Below are positions 9,351-20,077 of a stretch of 42,412 bases of DNA, one piece after another; position 1 is the stretch's first letter, and every line of letters starts with the position of its first letter. Source of the DNA: Trichomonas tenax (Eukaryota > Parabasalia > Trichomonadida > Trichomonadidae). The position numbers and the translations under genes were made by a program. The DNA lies in the NCBI GenBank assembly GCA_023091735.1, contig JALKBU010000408.1:1-42412 (forward strand), read 5' to 3'. Under the pieces are notes generated by a model. It ran no database searches. It was not told where the DNA came from and was given only the letters and a program-made list of their open reading frames with translations.

Positions 9351-10946
9351 TTATTGTTGTACGTCGTAGTTAAAAATGGATACAAGAGTAATTTCAACAT
9401 CAGTTTCTTTCAGCCATGGAAGCATTTTAATTTTGCTGAGTGGTAATGAAACTAAAGTGAACATATCATCAATACCTTTCGATTCAATCTCCTTTATCAT
9501 ATTCTCATTAAGTTTTGATAGTCTTGCATTAATTATGCTGCGGAGACTAAGCAATGCGATTGTTTTGCGAGAGAGTGAATCCCAGTCAGGATTTTCAGTC
9601 TGAGCAGTCTGCCAGATTTCTTCTGCATCTTTCACTAATGTCATTGCGTTGAATTGCATGAAGATGTTTCTCGCGTATTCATATAAACGCTTGCAGTCTT
9701 TCTTTTGCGTCAATCCGACTCTTACGTCGTGGCGTGTAACATCAAGGTAATCGAACTTGAAAGTGGCTGTGGAGCGATTTGTCATAATCGGATATAGAGC
9801 GACTTCTAAGTATGGCTTCGATAAATATGCAGCATTTGTATATCCTTCAAAGCTGTTTGAGAAATTTAATATTGATTCTTTGTAGTCACTCGTCATCATC
9901 GTTCCACGTCCTTTAACTAACAAGTTGAAAGAGTTTTCTGTTGTTAATTTATATGTTTCAGGAGTGAACTTTGAGTTGATCTCTGGAGCCAATTCTCTGG
10001 CAGCTGCAGTGAACAATGGATGATGATCTGCGTGATATTCGTTATGGAGTACAATGACAAATGTTGGATCATCGACAAATGCGTAACACGCCAAATATTT
10101 AGCAACGCAGCCGCTGCAGTGACACTCCGTTGATAAGTGAGCAGTGTCTTTTGTATTAACTAAATTAATTAAATCTCTGATGATCGAATATTGATCTCTC
10201 ATGTATTTGCGAAGATCGGACTTCCACTTATTAGATTCAGAGATATAGTCGAAGTAAAGCTTTGCTAAGTTGGGGAGCATTCCAAACTCTGCGTTGTTTA
10301 AATCAAACAAATTGTTTCCATCTAAATCTTTCGCGTTAAGCAGTTCATAGCATTGTGATATCGTTCTATTTATTTTGCATACTTTGTTGGTCTTTAGTCT
10401 TGCTTGTATCTTTATATATTGAGCAAGCAAATAAAACGATGACCTTGCAAATTGTTTCATATTAATTCGAAGCATTTCTTCGCTAATATATGTGGCAACT
10501 TCCAATTGCGATTTATCCATCGCTATTTCGGCCATGAACTCCAAAATGCGAATGTAAGGTGTTAATAAAACATCATCTGAGAAATATTTGGGTAATTTTG
10601 GTATTTTTTCGTCAATGAAGAATTTGTATACGTAAAGTAGTTCTCGGAGAAGATCCATTGGCGTCTGATTGTCTTTTTCTATGATTTCATCGTAATGAAG
10701 AATTTTAATTAGCAAAAGATATGCATCGAAACAGAATGGATCGATTCTAATAGCCTTGAAAGCTTCGACTTTGGCATCTTTAAAGCGTGATCTGTCTTTC
10801 GATAAAATTTCAAAAGATTCTATCGCGATTTTGCGTGCTTCATATATGTGAGGTGCTGTTGTTGAGTATTCTTTCTTCACTATATCCATTTCTGCTGTCA
10901 AATCGCTTTTTGATTCGACTTTTTCTTCTCCGTTTTTGGACTTCAT
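9351..10946 (-). CDS. TPR-like helical-repeat protein of unknown function
   Basis: The intact 531-residue frame starts at an ATG at 10946. The N-terminal 30 residues are Lys- and Glu-rich. Residues about 30-85 look like a TPR-type helix pair (EARKIAIESFEIL, then EAFKAIRIDPFCFDAYLLL), and predicted helices continue to about residue 260. A Cys/His-rich patch follows around residue 275-310 (ECHCSGCVAKYLAC, then HNEYHADHHP), which could bind a metal ion. There is no membrane segment or signal peptide. The first part reminded me of ST7-like and other TPR families, but I cannot place it. Codon use and length look like a conserved single-copy gene. The stop is 24 bases from the end of the ankyrin pseudogene. 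Confidence 0.8.
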   Translation of the reverse strand: MKSKNGEEKVESKSDLTAEMDIVKKEYSTTAPHIYEARKIAIESFEILSKDRSRFKDAKVEAFKAIRIDPFCFDAYLLLIKILHYDEIIEKDNQTPMDLLRELLYVYKFFIDEKIPKLPKYFSDDVLLTPYIRILEFMAEIAMDKSQLEVATYISEEMLRINMKQFARSSFYLLAQYIKIQARLKTNKVCKINRTISQCYELLNAKDLDGNNLFDLNNAEFGMLPNLAKLYFDYISESNKWKSDLRKYMRDQYSIIRDLINLVNTKDTAHLSTECHCSGCVAKYLACYAFVDDPTFVIVLHNEYHADHHPLFTAAARELAPEINSKFTPETYKLTTENSFNLLVKGRGTMMTSDYKESILNFSNSFEGYTNAAYLSKPYLEVALYPIMTNRSTATFKFDYLDVTRHDVRVGLTQKKDCKRLYEYARNIFMQFNAMTLVKDAEEIWQTAQTENPDWDSLSRKTIALLSLRSIINARLSKLNENMIKEIESKGIDDMFTLVSLPLSKIKMLPWLKETDVEITLVSIFNYDVQQ

Positions 10947-11281
10947 TTTTGTATTTTATGTCACATGTCTGGATCATTTTTAATTATTTTGACATGTAAA
11001 GTTTACGACGTCAAATTATTGACAATATAATATATTCCAATTGTATAGCATTTTTATAACGAGTAAAGCACATCATGGCAAATCAATGTTTTTGATGCAA
11101 GATATATCTAATTTTTTAATGAAATATAGACTTTGTTAGCTAATTCTTTAATATATCATGCACAACAGGATTTCGTACATTGAGGTTCAATAACTACGCA
11201 AGAAGTAATCCATTGAGTTAAAAAACGAGTTTCGCCGACTTTGCGTATCAATTTTAGACAAGCCTAATTTTGATCTTCATC
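10947..11281. other. Intergenic region with a TGACATGTAA motif
   Basis: This holds the upstream region of the TPR-like gene. A perfect TGACATGTAA lies at 10990-10999 and a related GTCACATGT at about 10960. No Inr match and no further gene are visible. Confidence 0.5.
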
Positions 11282-11340
11282 ATTCGCAAAGAAATGTTTT
11301 GATGATGTTAAGAATTGTATATATGAATATTCGATATCTG

Positions 11341-12399
11341 TTAACTTCTGTTAGGGTGTAACGTGAGTGCGTTGATTGTTGCACGAAAAAACTCATTTTT
11401 GTTTCATGTGAGAACTTTACATTGGATGTTGTTTATGTTGACTTATTTTTCATTTCCATAATTGATAAAATACTGATATTGGAATTTACAAAGGATGGTT
11501 GAACAATATGAAAGAACAAAAGTTCATGAATCACTGACTATAAATGATGATGAAACACCATTTGATTCAGAAAATGTGTCAATATGACTATTCCTGACAA
11601 TAAATGGACCTGAATATGATGATCGATAGAACAATTTAGAACTTTTGTTTCCAAAGAGAGAACAATCAAAGACTTCTGTAGAATTTGTATCTGAATATAA
11701 ATGACCATCGCTATTACATGTGTTGTTTAATATTTTTAATTTTGTTATCTTATAAAATCCAATTCCATTTAATTGCCCTATAATGAAAGAATCTGCTTTG
11801 TTTCCTTCAAAAGTGGAATAATTGATCATTTAAACTGAAGATGAATTCGACGTAGGATAAGATATTTCATAACATACACAATAAGATGCACTATTTCCAC
11901 TTATATTTGCTGAACAAATTTCAACCACACCGCGGCACAAACAAACTTCGGATTCTTTGCCTTTTTGACAATTTGTCACCGAACTTTCTAAAAAATAGTT
12001 CATATTCCTTGTATTTTCAATAAGTTCTGTATAACAAAATGAAAATTCTGTCGTTGGTTTTCAGTCGCAGGCGCAGACACGATGCTGAACGATTTGCATG
12101 TTTCCCGCATAAAAAATGCATCCACCCAAATCGGCTCCTGTGCTATTCGAAAAAATGCATGAACTGTGAAGAAAATTAAGTGAATCTATATTTACTATAT
12201 TAAAGCATCCATTCCTCAATCCAAAGAAGAAGCATTCGTATATGAAAACATTAAGTGGAAAATGATCTTCAGGTGAAGCGTATATTCCTGAAGTAACACT
12301 CTGTCTAGTGATATTTGGCTCAAGGCTTGTGGCATAGAATAGTTCCCAAACACTTGATGGAACAGTGTCAGAATGGATAAAAGAGACTTCTCTTAACCT
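11341..12399 (-). pseudogene. Pmp-like beta-helix protein, copy 3, decayed
   Basis: The same family as copies 1 and 2 but older and more diverged. The conserved opening is recognisable (SFIHSDTVPSSVWELFY), as is the end (TLHPNRS before TAA at 11341-11343). The frame carries a TGA after the block CACD (near 12062), a TAA just before MINYSTFEGN (near 11830), and further disruption after residue block NGVSS (a TGA at 11524). The 3' flank shares ATTCGCAAAGAAATG with the other copies. It retains FxxN-type (FEGNK) and GGC-type motifs. No ATG precedes the conserved opening in this copy either, so the missing start is a shared property of the unit rather than a private loss. Confidence 0.85.
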
Positions 12400-12456
12400 T
12401 TATATCTGAGAGTATTAACAAAAAAAATGAATTTTATAAAATACAAACAATAAAGA

Positions 12457-14379
12457 TCAAACAGAAAAAGATCCAGTTGATACCATGGACTCTGTTGATA
12501 TATGAATTGAGTTCCCAAAGTTTGGACCGAAAGGAAGAGAGAAAGAAGAATTCGAGCGTGGCAAAGCGATTGAAGAAAAGTGTTCTTTCTGTCTGATTTC
12601 ACTACAATCAAATCTTCGAGACCAGAATTCCTGTTCCTCACGTTTCATATCTGTTGTAAGTGATGTGTTTCCGAAAACGTCGTGCGCTTGGAGCGATTCA
12701 TACATCGTCTTCGAGCAAAGTCTATTCGCCAAATATTCGATCTCTGAACCCAAACATGGGAGATTTGGCGCCGATGCAATTCGAGCTTCAGACATCAGTG
12801 CCATAGAAACCAAAAATATCCGAAGATCATCCGGTTTATATTTGTCGAGCCATCTATCCAATGCAGATCGAAGAATAAGAATTGTTTCATTGTGATGTCG
12901 AAGAATTTTTAGTGCCATGTCAGGACAAAGATTCGCTTGACTCTTTCCATTGACTTCGAGCATTCGCAGAACAATATTCTTGAACTGCTGTGAGCGGCTG
13001 ATAGGACCACAGCTTGGGAACTCGCTTTCAATGTCATCAATAGCATTAATAAAGCTATGAGGAATCTTGAGTGATTTCTCTGCTTTTTCTGTTTTCTTCT
13101 TACTTTTAAGCCTAAATTTGCTGCTTTTCTTACTTGATGTACAGATTGCTAATGTGGTAGTGAAAAACCATTCAAAGAAATACATACATAGACTAATATC
13201 ATTGTAACTTGAAAGTTTGTCGAGAAGAAGCGGAATGTTGATGTCATAAGGCAATCTTGCGCATAAAATAGCCAATATTGAGAGAATCGATCTATCACTG
13301 AGATCAATGTCTTTAGATATATTCTGCATATCAAAATCGCACTTATAAACTTTGAAATCATTGATATCGACAATCGTTTTTGATGTTCCAAGAAATGTCG
13401 ATAAAGAAGAAAGTGGACCATAGACAAACTTCGTTGGCAGCAAGAAAAACACTGGCGGAGTTGTTGTAAAGTCAACAAAAGCAGCAAGGAGATTGACAAC
13501 AAACAAAAAAACTATTTTTCCATTCTGAATAAATGAGATCGGATAATCAGGATCAATTCCTGTGATTGGCGTCACTTCATAGTGCCTATCGCGAACCGTT
13601 GACACAGCGAATGTCAAAACAGAGTTAAATCCTTGATATATTTGTTCAATTATTCCGATTTCATTCCCAAAAGGAAAAACATACATGTTTGACTTAGTGT
13701 ATTTGAATGTCATCAAATTCTTTGGTACTGTTGGATATAGAGCGAGCTCTGGAGGAATGATTGCTTCCTTATTTTCTTCATATTGAAATGTTTCGTATGT
13801 GCATTTGCCTTGATTGTCGAATGTGTAGAATTCAAACAACTTTTTCGTTCTAAATACCGCGAGGTACATTGGATTTCTGCTGAAAAACCATCGAGTTGAA
13901 TCTTTAATAAGTATACCACCTCTTTTTGATGACATTTTTATCTTTTTGTCGTTAAATGTAATCTCATTTTGTTCGATTCGCGATCCGTTTATTGTTATAA
14001 TTTGATATTTTGATCCAATTCTCGGTAAAAAGTAACCAATCATTGGTGTTTGACCCTCATAAATCTGTTGCTTACTAAGCGAGTATATGTGCCATATTGT
14101 CGTTTTGAATTTATATTTCGTATTTTCGATACAACGCTCTGTGAAAAATAGGAATTCTTGGTCATCTGTGAGTTCAGCGGATATTATATCTATATAGGAT
14201 TTGAATGACATGACTAATGTTGACTCGTTCGTGATATTTACCAAATATAAAAACGTATGTGTCGTTTTATTGACCGAAATCAGGTATCCTTCGGTTAGAT
14301 ACTCTCCGACGACCCTGTATCGACCTTTTTTACCCGCTTTGAAGCTATCAATGTCGAAAGCGGGGAAAAATTTAAACAT
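12457..14379 (-). CDS. Pigeon/GSAP-like protein (tentative)
   Basis: The intact 640-residue frame starts at an ATG at 14379. Residues about 15-340 are beta-rich with repeated blade-like strands (YRVVGEYLTEGYLISVNK, then ELTDDQEFLFFTER), as in a WD40-like propeller. A Lys/Ser-rich hinge lies around residue 415-435 (SKFRLKSKKKTEK). The remaining part is helical, with a Ser-rich tail. The order propeller then helical domain, and the look of the propeller strands, recall the Pigeon/gamma-secretase-activating protein family, whose animal member modulates gamma-secretase. I cannot verify this without a profile search. Another vesicle- or propeller-type scaffold is the alternative. There is no signal peptide and no clear Inr. 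The stop is 57 bases from the 5' end of Pmp copy 3. Confidence 0.55.
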   Translation of the reverse strand: MFKFFPAFDIDSFKAGKKGRYRVVGEYLTEGYLISVNKTTHTFLYLVNITNESTLVMSFKSYIDIISAELTDDQEFLFFTERCIENTKYKFKTTIWHIYSLSKQQIYEGQTPMIGYFLPRIGSKYQIITINGSRIEQNEITFNDKKIKMSSKRGGILIKDSTRWFFSRNPMYLAVFRTKKLFEFYTFDNQGKCTYETFQYEENKEAIIPPELALYPTVPKNLMTFKYTKSNMYVFPFGNEIGIIEQIYQGFNSVLTFAVSTVRDRHYEVTPITGIDPDYPISFIQNGKIVFLFVVNLLAAFVDFTTTPPVFFLLPTKFVYGPLSSLSTFLGTSKTIVDINDFKVYKCDFDMQNISKDIDLSDRSILSILAILCARLPYDINIPLLLDKLSSYNDISLCMYFFEWFFTTTLAICTSSKKSSKFRLKSKKKTEKAEKSLKIPHSFINAIDDIESEFPSCGPISRSQQFKNIVLRMLEVNGKSQANLCPDMALKILRHHNETILILRSALDRWLDKYKPDDLRIFLVSMALMSEARIASAPNLPCLGSEIEYLANRLCSKTMYESLQAHDVFGNTSLTTDMKREEQEFWSRRFDCSEIRQKEHFSSIALPRSNSSFSLPFGPNFGNSIHISTESMVSTGSFSV

Positions 14380-14499
14380 AAAATCTTCTGGTCAAATAAA
14401 ATTCTTTCATCGGTAAAACCTTGTCACAGTTTTTATTGCTTATGGATTGGAAAAGTGACATTTTTGCTTTGTCTTCGGGCAATACAAATATGCAAAAAA

Positions 14500-14605
14500 T
14501 CGGGGCCTCCGGCCAACGAAATCACTAAATTAATTTCAAAGAATAACTTATATGTCCCCTCCCTTTTCTTTTTTCCTTTCTCCTCCTTCTATTCTCTTTT
14601 CCCCG
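14500..14605 (-). other. Polypurine tract followed by GC-rich hairpin and T-run
   Basis: On the minus strand a 45-base purine tract (14605 to about 14560) ends in GGGGACAT. After about 45 bases comes GGCCGGAGGCC, able to form a small hairpin, then a run of six T. A similar arrangement lies on the plus strand at 31608-31776. Function unknown; it could be a repeat end or a short RNA gene. Confidence 0.4.
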
Positions 14606-14900
14606 TATTTTTCTCGATCTTAATTCAAATTTTCATTATTAATAATTGAAAATCAAACAAAAATAAGAATTTAGATAACAAAAGAAATATAATTTAGATA
14701 TACTGCATGCTAACTTTGTTTTATTTCAAACATAAAAATCAAATCGGAATTATTACGAAAACTTTAAAGGACTATAGTTAAAGGATAACTTCAGCGTCAT
14801 TGAGCGAAGTTATGACAGAGTAAACGTTACATATTACGATTTTTTTTTCCATTTTTTTACAACTGAATGCATCCTCATTAACTTTGTTCAATCATCGATT

Positions 14901-15215
14901 CTATGAGGACGTTGTTGTAAAATGAATTCGAATTTTTCGATAAATATTAAATGAAATAAGTAAGTCATTCGTTGCGTATTTTGTATAACATTTTCGATGA
15001 GGAATGTATGGGTAAACTGAAAATAGCTTGTCATTCAAATGCATTCTGATGTCATAAATTGATGTTGAATGTTCTGCAAAAACAAGACGTAGAAGTGATT
15101 GATTTCTTGCTCTGTGTATTGCAGAGCGAATAATGATGCATAAAAGCGTGATATTGAAATGCGAAAAATTTGGACTGCAAAGATGGAACTGTTTGATAAA
15201 TACATTATGGATCAT
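14901..15215 (-). other. Possible small coding remnant
   Basis: An open stretch of 104 codons starting at an ATG at 15215 has a protein-like middle (NQSLLRLVFAEHSTSIYDIR). I recognise no family, and the flanks are non-coding. It may be chance or the relic of a longer gene. Confidence 0.25.
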
Positions 15216-15460
15216 TTGAGTAATGATGATGTTTTTCTTGCTTCACAACTCTGTAATTTAACAATTATATGATATGGGAGTAAGTTTGCGAATGTTTTCA
15301 GATAAATAGATAACATTTAGCAGCAATTGCTGTGCCTGGATGCATTTAGTTCAATGAACCAGCCGAATTTGATATTTTCAGTGAGTGCCACAATGAAACT
15401 AGTGTTGCTTGAAATGTCACTTTTGTTGCTCAAGTTGTCACTTTCCGATATGGAATTGAG

Positions 15461-15528
15461 AGGAAAAGAGCGATTATTGCTCGAAAACGATTATTGTCCG
15501 TCAGATTGTTCGAAAACGATTATTGTCC
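15461..15528 (+). repeat. Short tandem repeat of TCGAAAACGATTATTGTCC
   Basis: The 19-mer occurs at 15481-15499 and again at 15510-15528, a 29-base period. A partial, diverged copy (GCGATTATTGC) lies just before. It sits between AAAAGTGACA-type motifs at 15415 (reverse) and 15532. Confidence 0.8.
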
Positions 15529-15540
15529 ATTAAAAGTGAC

Positions 15541-16217
15541 ATACCTTAGGCAGCCCCTATAATACTTTGGGTGAATAACCCAACAATGTATTGAAAAATT
15601 TGAGATTTTGAAATTTTTGGAGCATCACATTGTAAACCTAAAATAAATTAATTTGCACTATTTATTTTTCAAAATTTTCAAGATTTTTCTATTGAAAGAT
15701 CAAAAAACACACAAAAATGACATAAATAATGCTCAAAAAGCCAGTGTTGTGCACTCAATGGGGAGAAAATAAAATGGCCGAACAATCTGGTCGGACAATT
15801 TCCGATCCGTATTATTGCGGATTTGGATATACCATAGCCTAAAAATTCTATTTTCATCAAAAATTCGGTGAAATTCAATTTGTTTCCATTTCTAAAAGTA
15901 TATCTTCCGAAATAGTCTTTAACATTTCAATGTATTAATATCGTAGAAGCTTTGGGCATATGTGTATACTGTTGAAAGAAAATCCAAAATATTTTATAAT
16001 AATAAAAACGTTTAATGCATTTGGCATTGAGAAAATGATGCACTGCAAATGTGTAATATATTGGCATGCTAAATATCAAGAGATATAAAATCATTATAAA
16101 TAAATAACCTATGTTGTTGCCAATACAGGAACAACATCTTCCATTGGTCGAAAGAGTTACACTTACATGTTGAATTTCAATATCTAAAATTAATGTTGAT
16201 TTTGTCAAAAATATTGA
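15541..16217. other. AT-rich intergenic region
   Basis: About 680 bases lie between the tandem repeat and the small ORF. No gene or RNA is recognisable; the short open stretches here look like chance. Confidence 0.5.
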
Positions 16218-16556
16218 TTAAAAAGTTAGATCAGCTCGATACTTGCCATGAGTCTCAACAATTTTGTAATAAGGGACGAAAATATCAACTTGGTATTGAT
16301 ATCCGTGATAATAAAAGTCTCTTCTTTCATGTACAGCGCTGCTTTTACCTTTGTAATAAAGCGTGCGTGAATATTTATCGGCAATTTCAATTAAATCGAA
16401 GCAATTTACAGAAACATCAACAATAATTAATTTTGTAATTGCCATTGAATCTATTTTTCTCATAATAAACTCTTTGACTTCAGGTGCTTTCAATGGGTCT
16501 TTTGAATTTTTGAGATATGAATCAATTGTATCAAAGAGACTGTCGAGTTCTTCCAT
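16218..16556 (-). CDS. Small hypothetical protein with an upstream Inr
   Basis: A 112-residue frame begins with MEELDSLFDTIDSYL at an ATG at 16556, directly after an in-frame TGA, and ends at a TAA at 16218-16220. The composition is balanced and protein-like: an acidic helical start, a hydrophobic beta-like centre (ITKLIIVDVSVNCFDLIEI) and a Tyr-rich tail. I recognise no domain. An Inr match nine bases from the ATG supports a real transcript. It is isolated in a 3.7-kb gene-poor stretch. A fragment of a larger gene is the alternative. Confidence 0.5.
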   Translation of the reverse strand: MEELDSLFDTIDSYLKNSKDPLKAPEVKEFIMRKIDSMAITKLIIVDVSVNCFDLIEIADKYSRTLYYKGKSSAVHERRDFYYHGYQYQVDIFVPYYKIVETHGKYRADLTF

Positions 16557-16561
16557 TCAAA

Positions 16562-16567
16562 AAATGA
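16562..16567 (-). promoter_or_regulatory. Inr-like TCATTT before the 112-residue ORF
   Basis: Read on the minus strand, TCATTT matches the trichomonad initiator TCA-Py-T. Its A is nine bases before the ATG, the usual spacing. Weak by itself because the DNA is AT-rich. Confidence 0.5.
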
Positions 16568-18073
16568 ATGGAATTGATAAAATTGCCATCATCAACAAAT
16601 ATGACAAGTAAATATTTTTTATTGTCAAAAATATTATTTTTCCTCAGCTATAATATTTAATATACTTAAAACCCAAGATATTCAATAATATCTACAATAT
16701 TTCCTTAAAGAAACATATAGCTCTTTACATGCACTATAATTCTAGTGAGCTAAAAAAGTTTATTACTTGAATTTAATGCATTTTGAACCAAACACAGGGA
16801 TGAAATTTGAAAAATTATTTTTCATTTTTACAAGAAATTCACCTAAAAACATACTATATTTATTATAAATTTTGTTTTAATTTTTTGAAAAATGTATAAT
16901 TGCGCTATTTAACGTATTTTTTCTATCGTCGACTTTTTTTCACGGGAACAAAGACAGTTCCGTTTTCGCTCACCAACAAAGACAGGGTATGCAATCTTTT
17001 GCCATAGTATTCTTGCTAACATGAACATTGCAAAAGATTTGATAATTAATCCAAAAAGCTTCTTCTTTAGCATAAAATGATCAAATTTATTAAACGATTT
17101 CAAAATGCTCGCTAAGCGTGGTAGTTGGTCTCAAAGATGAAGAAAAAAAAAACATCTAATGCTTAAAAAAGAGTGTTTTAGGGTGTTACGAAATTTCATA
17201 ATTTCACCATATACGGGAAAAGTCTTTATATTCAAATATATGCATATGTAGCCCGAGTGCAAGCGTTTTTTGGCTTTGCATAGATTTTCTCACCCTAGTT
17301 TTCGTGATACAATTTCGTTTCCATTACCTGTAAGAAATTTCTATGAACTCTACATTTCAGTCCAACAACAAGCTAAATGGAAATCATATTTGTAGCATAC
17401 CGCCGACTTTACCGCTCACTCCGATTTATTCAAAATTAATTTCGAATAAAAAGTCCTTTTCCTGCCTTTTTCAATGAATGCCTCACTGACTAGGATATAA
17501 CCGTTCAACTACTTTTTTGACTTTCCGTATAATTTTCGAATTTTTTTATCATCAAAAAATTCCAGAAATTATATTATTTTTTGCAGCAATATATTCACAA
17601 AATAAAGTATATTATTCCCTAATCATTATTTTCTGATTATGCTTTGTTTTTCGGCATAAAATTATGAAAGTAAAAAAATTGTTTTTAAGCCTTAAAAAAT
17701 TTCAAATCAATTTTTCTCAGAATCTTATGTAGCGATTTTCTAGATATTTTGTATATATAATGTATATACTATTGCTAATCAAATGGTCTTATTTTTATTC
17801 AAAAAATTTTTTCATGAATGCCAAAATGTGTGACATGTAAATTTTAATTGAATTATTTTTGACAAGTAAAATGTAACTTTAGACTTTTGTCACTTTTCAT
17901 TTAAAGGATATCAATTTTTATCACGGAAACAAAGCCACAGAGATATCATTAAAATAGAAAATCGGTTATTTTGTGTGTGATGATATTGCACTTTTCTTTA
18001 CATTCCTGTGAAAAATCGATTTCGTTTTGTAGAGCTCTATAAACAGTATACATCCCACATCTCCAAAAAATTT
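16568..18073. other. Gene-poor intergenic region
   Basis: About 1.5 kb of AT-rich sequence. It contains a TGACATGTAA at 17831-17840 and a reverse AAAAGTGACA (TGTCACTTTT) at 17889-17898. I see no convincing gene or RNA. Confidence 0.5.
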
Positions 18074-18079
18074 TCATTT
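18074..18079 (+). promoter_or_regulatory. Inr-like TCATTT before the B56 gene
   Basis: TCATTT with its A at 18076 lies ten bases before the ATG at 18086. This position supports that ATG as the start, and with it the spliced gene model. Confidence 0.55.
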
Positions 18080-18085
18080 ATTATT

Positions 18086-19590
18086 ATGAGTAATTTTTTG
18101 CATCGATATGTTCAGTTTTATTTTCTAACAAACAGAGAAAGAGCGCCAGTACAAGATTAGATCATCCTCCGCCCTCTCCTCCCAACAAAGGACCGCTCGG
18201 AAATTCGCTTCCTAAATTGCGGACAAATCCAAGAGTTGGCGGCCAAGGCTGTTCTACATCAGCAAGAAATTCATTACTTTTGCAGTTCTCAGAAGTGTCG
18301 ACAGCACTGATAAGTAACGAAGAAGAAGCTGTTCCTTTATCTCCAGCCGTAACAAGCCATTTAGTCGAGATTTTGAATTACTGTAAGACTATAGTTGACT
18401 TCAATAACCCACAGACAATGAATAGCAGAAGCAAAAAAGCAGATTATTTAACAAGAATATTCAATAGTGTTAATAATTCGCATATTTTTAGAAGTTTAAC
18501 AGACGATTTACGCATAGAAATATTCGAAATGATTAAAATCAACGTAATAAGAGAAATTCCGCCAATTCCATTAACAATTATTTACGCAGATTCGAAAGTG
18601 CCTTTAAATACAAACAGTTGGCTTCATCTCTCTTTAATACATCGAATATTATTCTCATTTGTATCAAATTCCGATACTTCTTTCCTTCAAAATCTTCTCA
18701 CGAAAGAATTTTTAACGAGTTTTGTCGCTTTACTGGAAAGTCCTGACCCAAAGGAGACACAGGCAGTGGAATCATTTATATTACTCGTTTTTGATTATGT
18801 ATCTGGTTATAGACAAATACTCTTTCAGATTATACTTCGACAAATTCTTAAATATCAAGATAATTACACACTGTATCCATGTGCCTCTCCGTGTTTAAGA
18901 TTTTTGTTGCACTTTTTGAAAGCACAGCCACAGCCATTAAAACCTCCATTTTTCACGATGTTCAAAACAATCGTTTTCCCTCTGATTTACACTCAGATGG
19001 CTTATGAATTCGCACAGCCATTCACACAGCTCACAGAATACGTTATTCAGCAAGATTCGAGTTTGGCCGTTTGGACTTTGTATGAGTTGATAAAACATTG
19101 GCCAAAGACAGACACTAACAAAGAATGTTCATTCGTGGCCCATTTCGCAACTATTGCTCCTTATCTTCCTCCAAATAATTTATTAAGCTGCGGAAAAACG
19201 ATATTTTCGATATTACAACAGTCATTGGTTTCTCTTAACTTTAAGATTAATGTAGCTGCACTGTCTGTAATCTCAAATAGAAACTTTTTAATTGTGTTCT
19301 CATCATTTTCTTCACAGCTAATTCCAATGATTATGCAGGGCGTCAATACATGCAGCCATCATTGGAATGTCGCTGTGCAGAAGTCTGCACTCGATGCTGC
19401 CAGAGTTTTAATTGGATTAAATCCTGAAATTGGCAGCAAAGTCGACTTTTCTAAAGCACAACAAGAAAAAGATGCTACAAAGGAGCGTTTGACAAATGGC
19501 TGGATGCTTGTTGCTCAAGAAGCTGCAAAAGCAGATGATTCTTTCAATGTTGAAAAACTGATGAAGGATATTAACACTTTACCATTATAA
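18086..19590 (+). CDS. PP2A regulatory subunit B56 (B'-type) family
   Basis: The main frame gives a HEAT-like all-helical protein ending KDINTLPL at 19588. Diagnostic B56 blocks are LLESPDPKETQAVESFILLVFD (split: LLESPDPKE, then QAVESFILLVFD), WTLYELIKHWPKTDTNKE, and HHWNVAVQKSALDAARVLIG. B56 subunits dock the PP2A catalytic and scaffold subunits and choose substrates. The frame has no usable ATG at its 5' end: it stays open back to a TAA at 18091 and includes a Pro/Ser-rich tail (SASTRLDHPPPSPPN) that looks coding. A 24-base exon from the ATG at 18086, joined over a 26-nt intron (18110-18135), restores the frame exactly. Length would then be about 493 residues, normal for B56. Trichomonads have many B56 paralogs. 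The family call is firm; the first exon is a proposal. Confidence 0.87.
18110..18135 (+). other. Candidate 26-nt spliceosomal intron
   Basis: The intron starts GTTCAG and ends TCTAACAAACAG. The 3' part matches 10 of 12 positions of the trichomonad branch-point/acceptor motif ACTAACACACAG. It is phase 0, and of the GT dinucleotides between the ATG and the acceptor only this donor keeps the frame. The donor differs from the usual GTAYGT after its first two bases, which is the main weakness. Confidence 0.45.
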
Positions 19591-20077
19591 TATTGTTTAT
19601 ATAATACTCTTTGTTTGATATATTAAATATTAGTTATGTATTTTTAATTTTAAATTTTCAACATTCTGCAACCATATCAAGAACAACAGTTCCTCAAAAT
19701 ATATTATATTTTTAAACTTTGATCGATGAATCAATGAGAAATATTATTTAAAAAAAAATATATTAGAAAAATAGAAAGAGATGAACTACGATAGAAATAT
19801 GTTAACTATGTAGTGAATGTTTCTACCAATTACAATTAATGATTTTAAAAATTTGATAAAAGTATCAAATAGATTTCAGCAGAGTGATAAATATGATATG
19901 CATGTAGTTTACTTTCAGAATTTATAACTCTCATTAGTCAAAGATTGATTTAAAATGTATCAATTATTTAAATTAGTGCAATAACTCAAAATTAAGAAGA
20001 CTTTTATGTAAAACATCAAAAAATATGATCAGTGGAAAAATAAAATTACAAACGAAAATAAAAAAGTGAAAAATTTT
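19591..20077. other. Intergenic region between B56 and the giant repeat protein
   Basis: 487 AT-rich bases between two co-directional genes. No Inr, RNA gene or repeat is evident. Confidence 0.5.

Noticed and set aside
15678..15878. Minus-strand 66-codon open frame
   Set aside because: No initiator, no protein-like pattern and no similarity to anything recognisable.
16909..17103. Minus-strand 64-codon basic open frame
   Set aside because: Short, Lys/Phe-rich and without initiator or domain; likely chance in AT-rich DNA.
18086..18135. Alternative donor GTAATT at 18090 for the B56 intron
   Set aside because: It would leave a four-base first exon and put the second exon out of frame, reaching a stop within about 20 codons.
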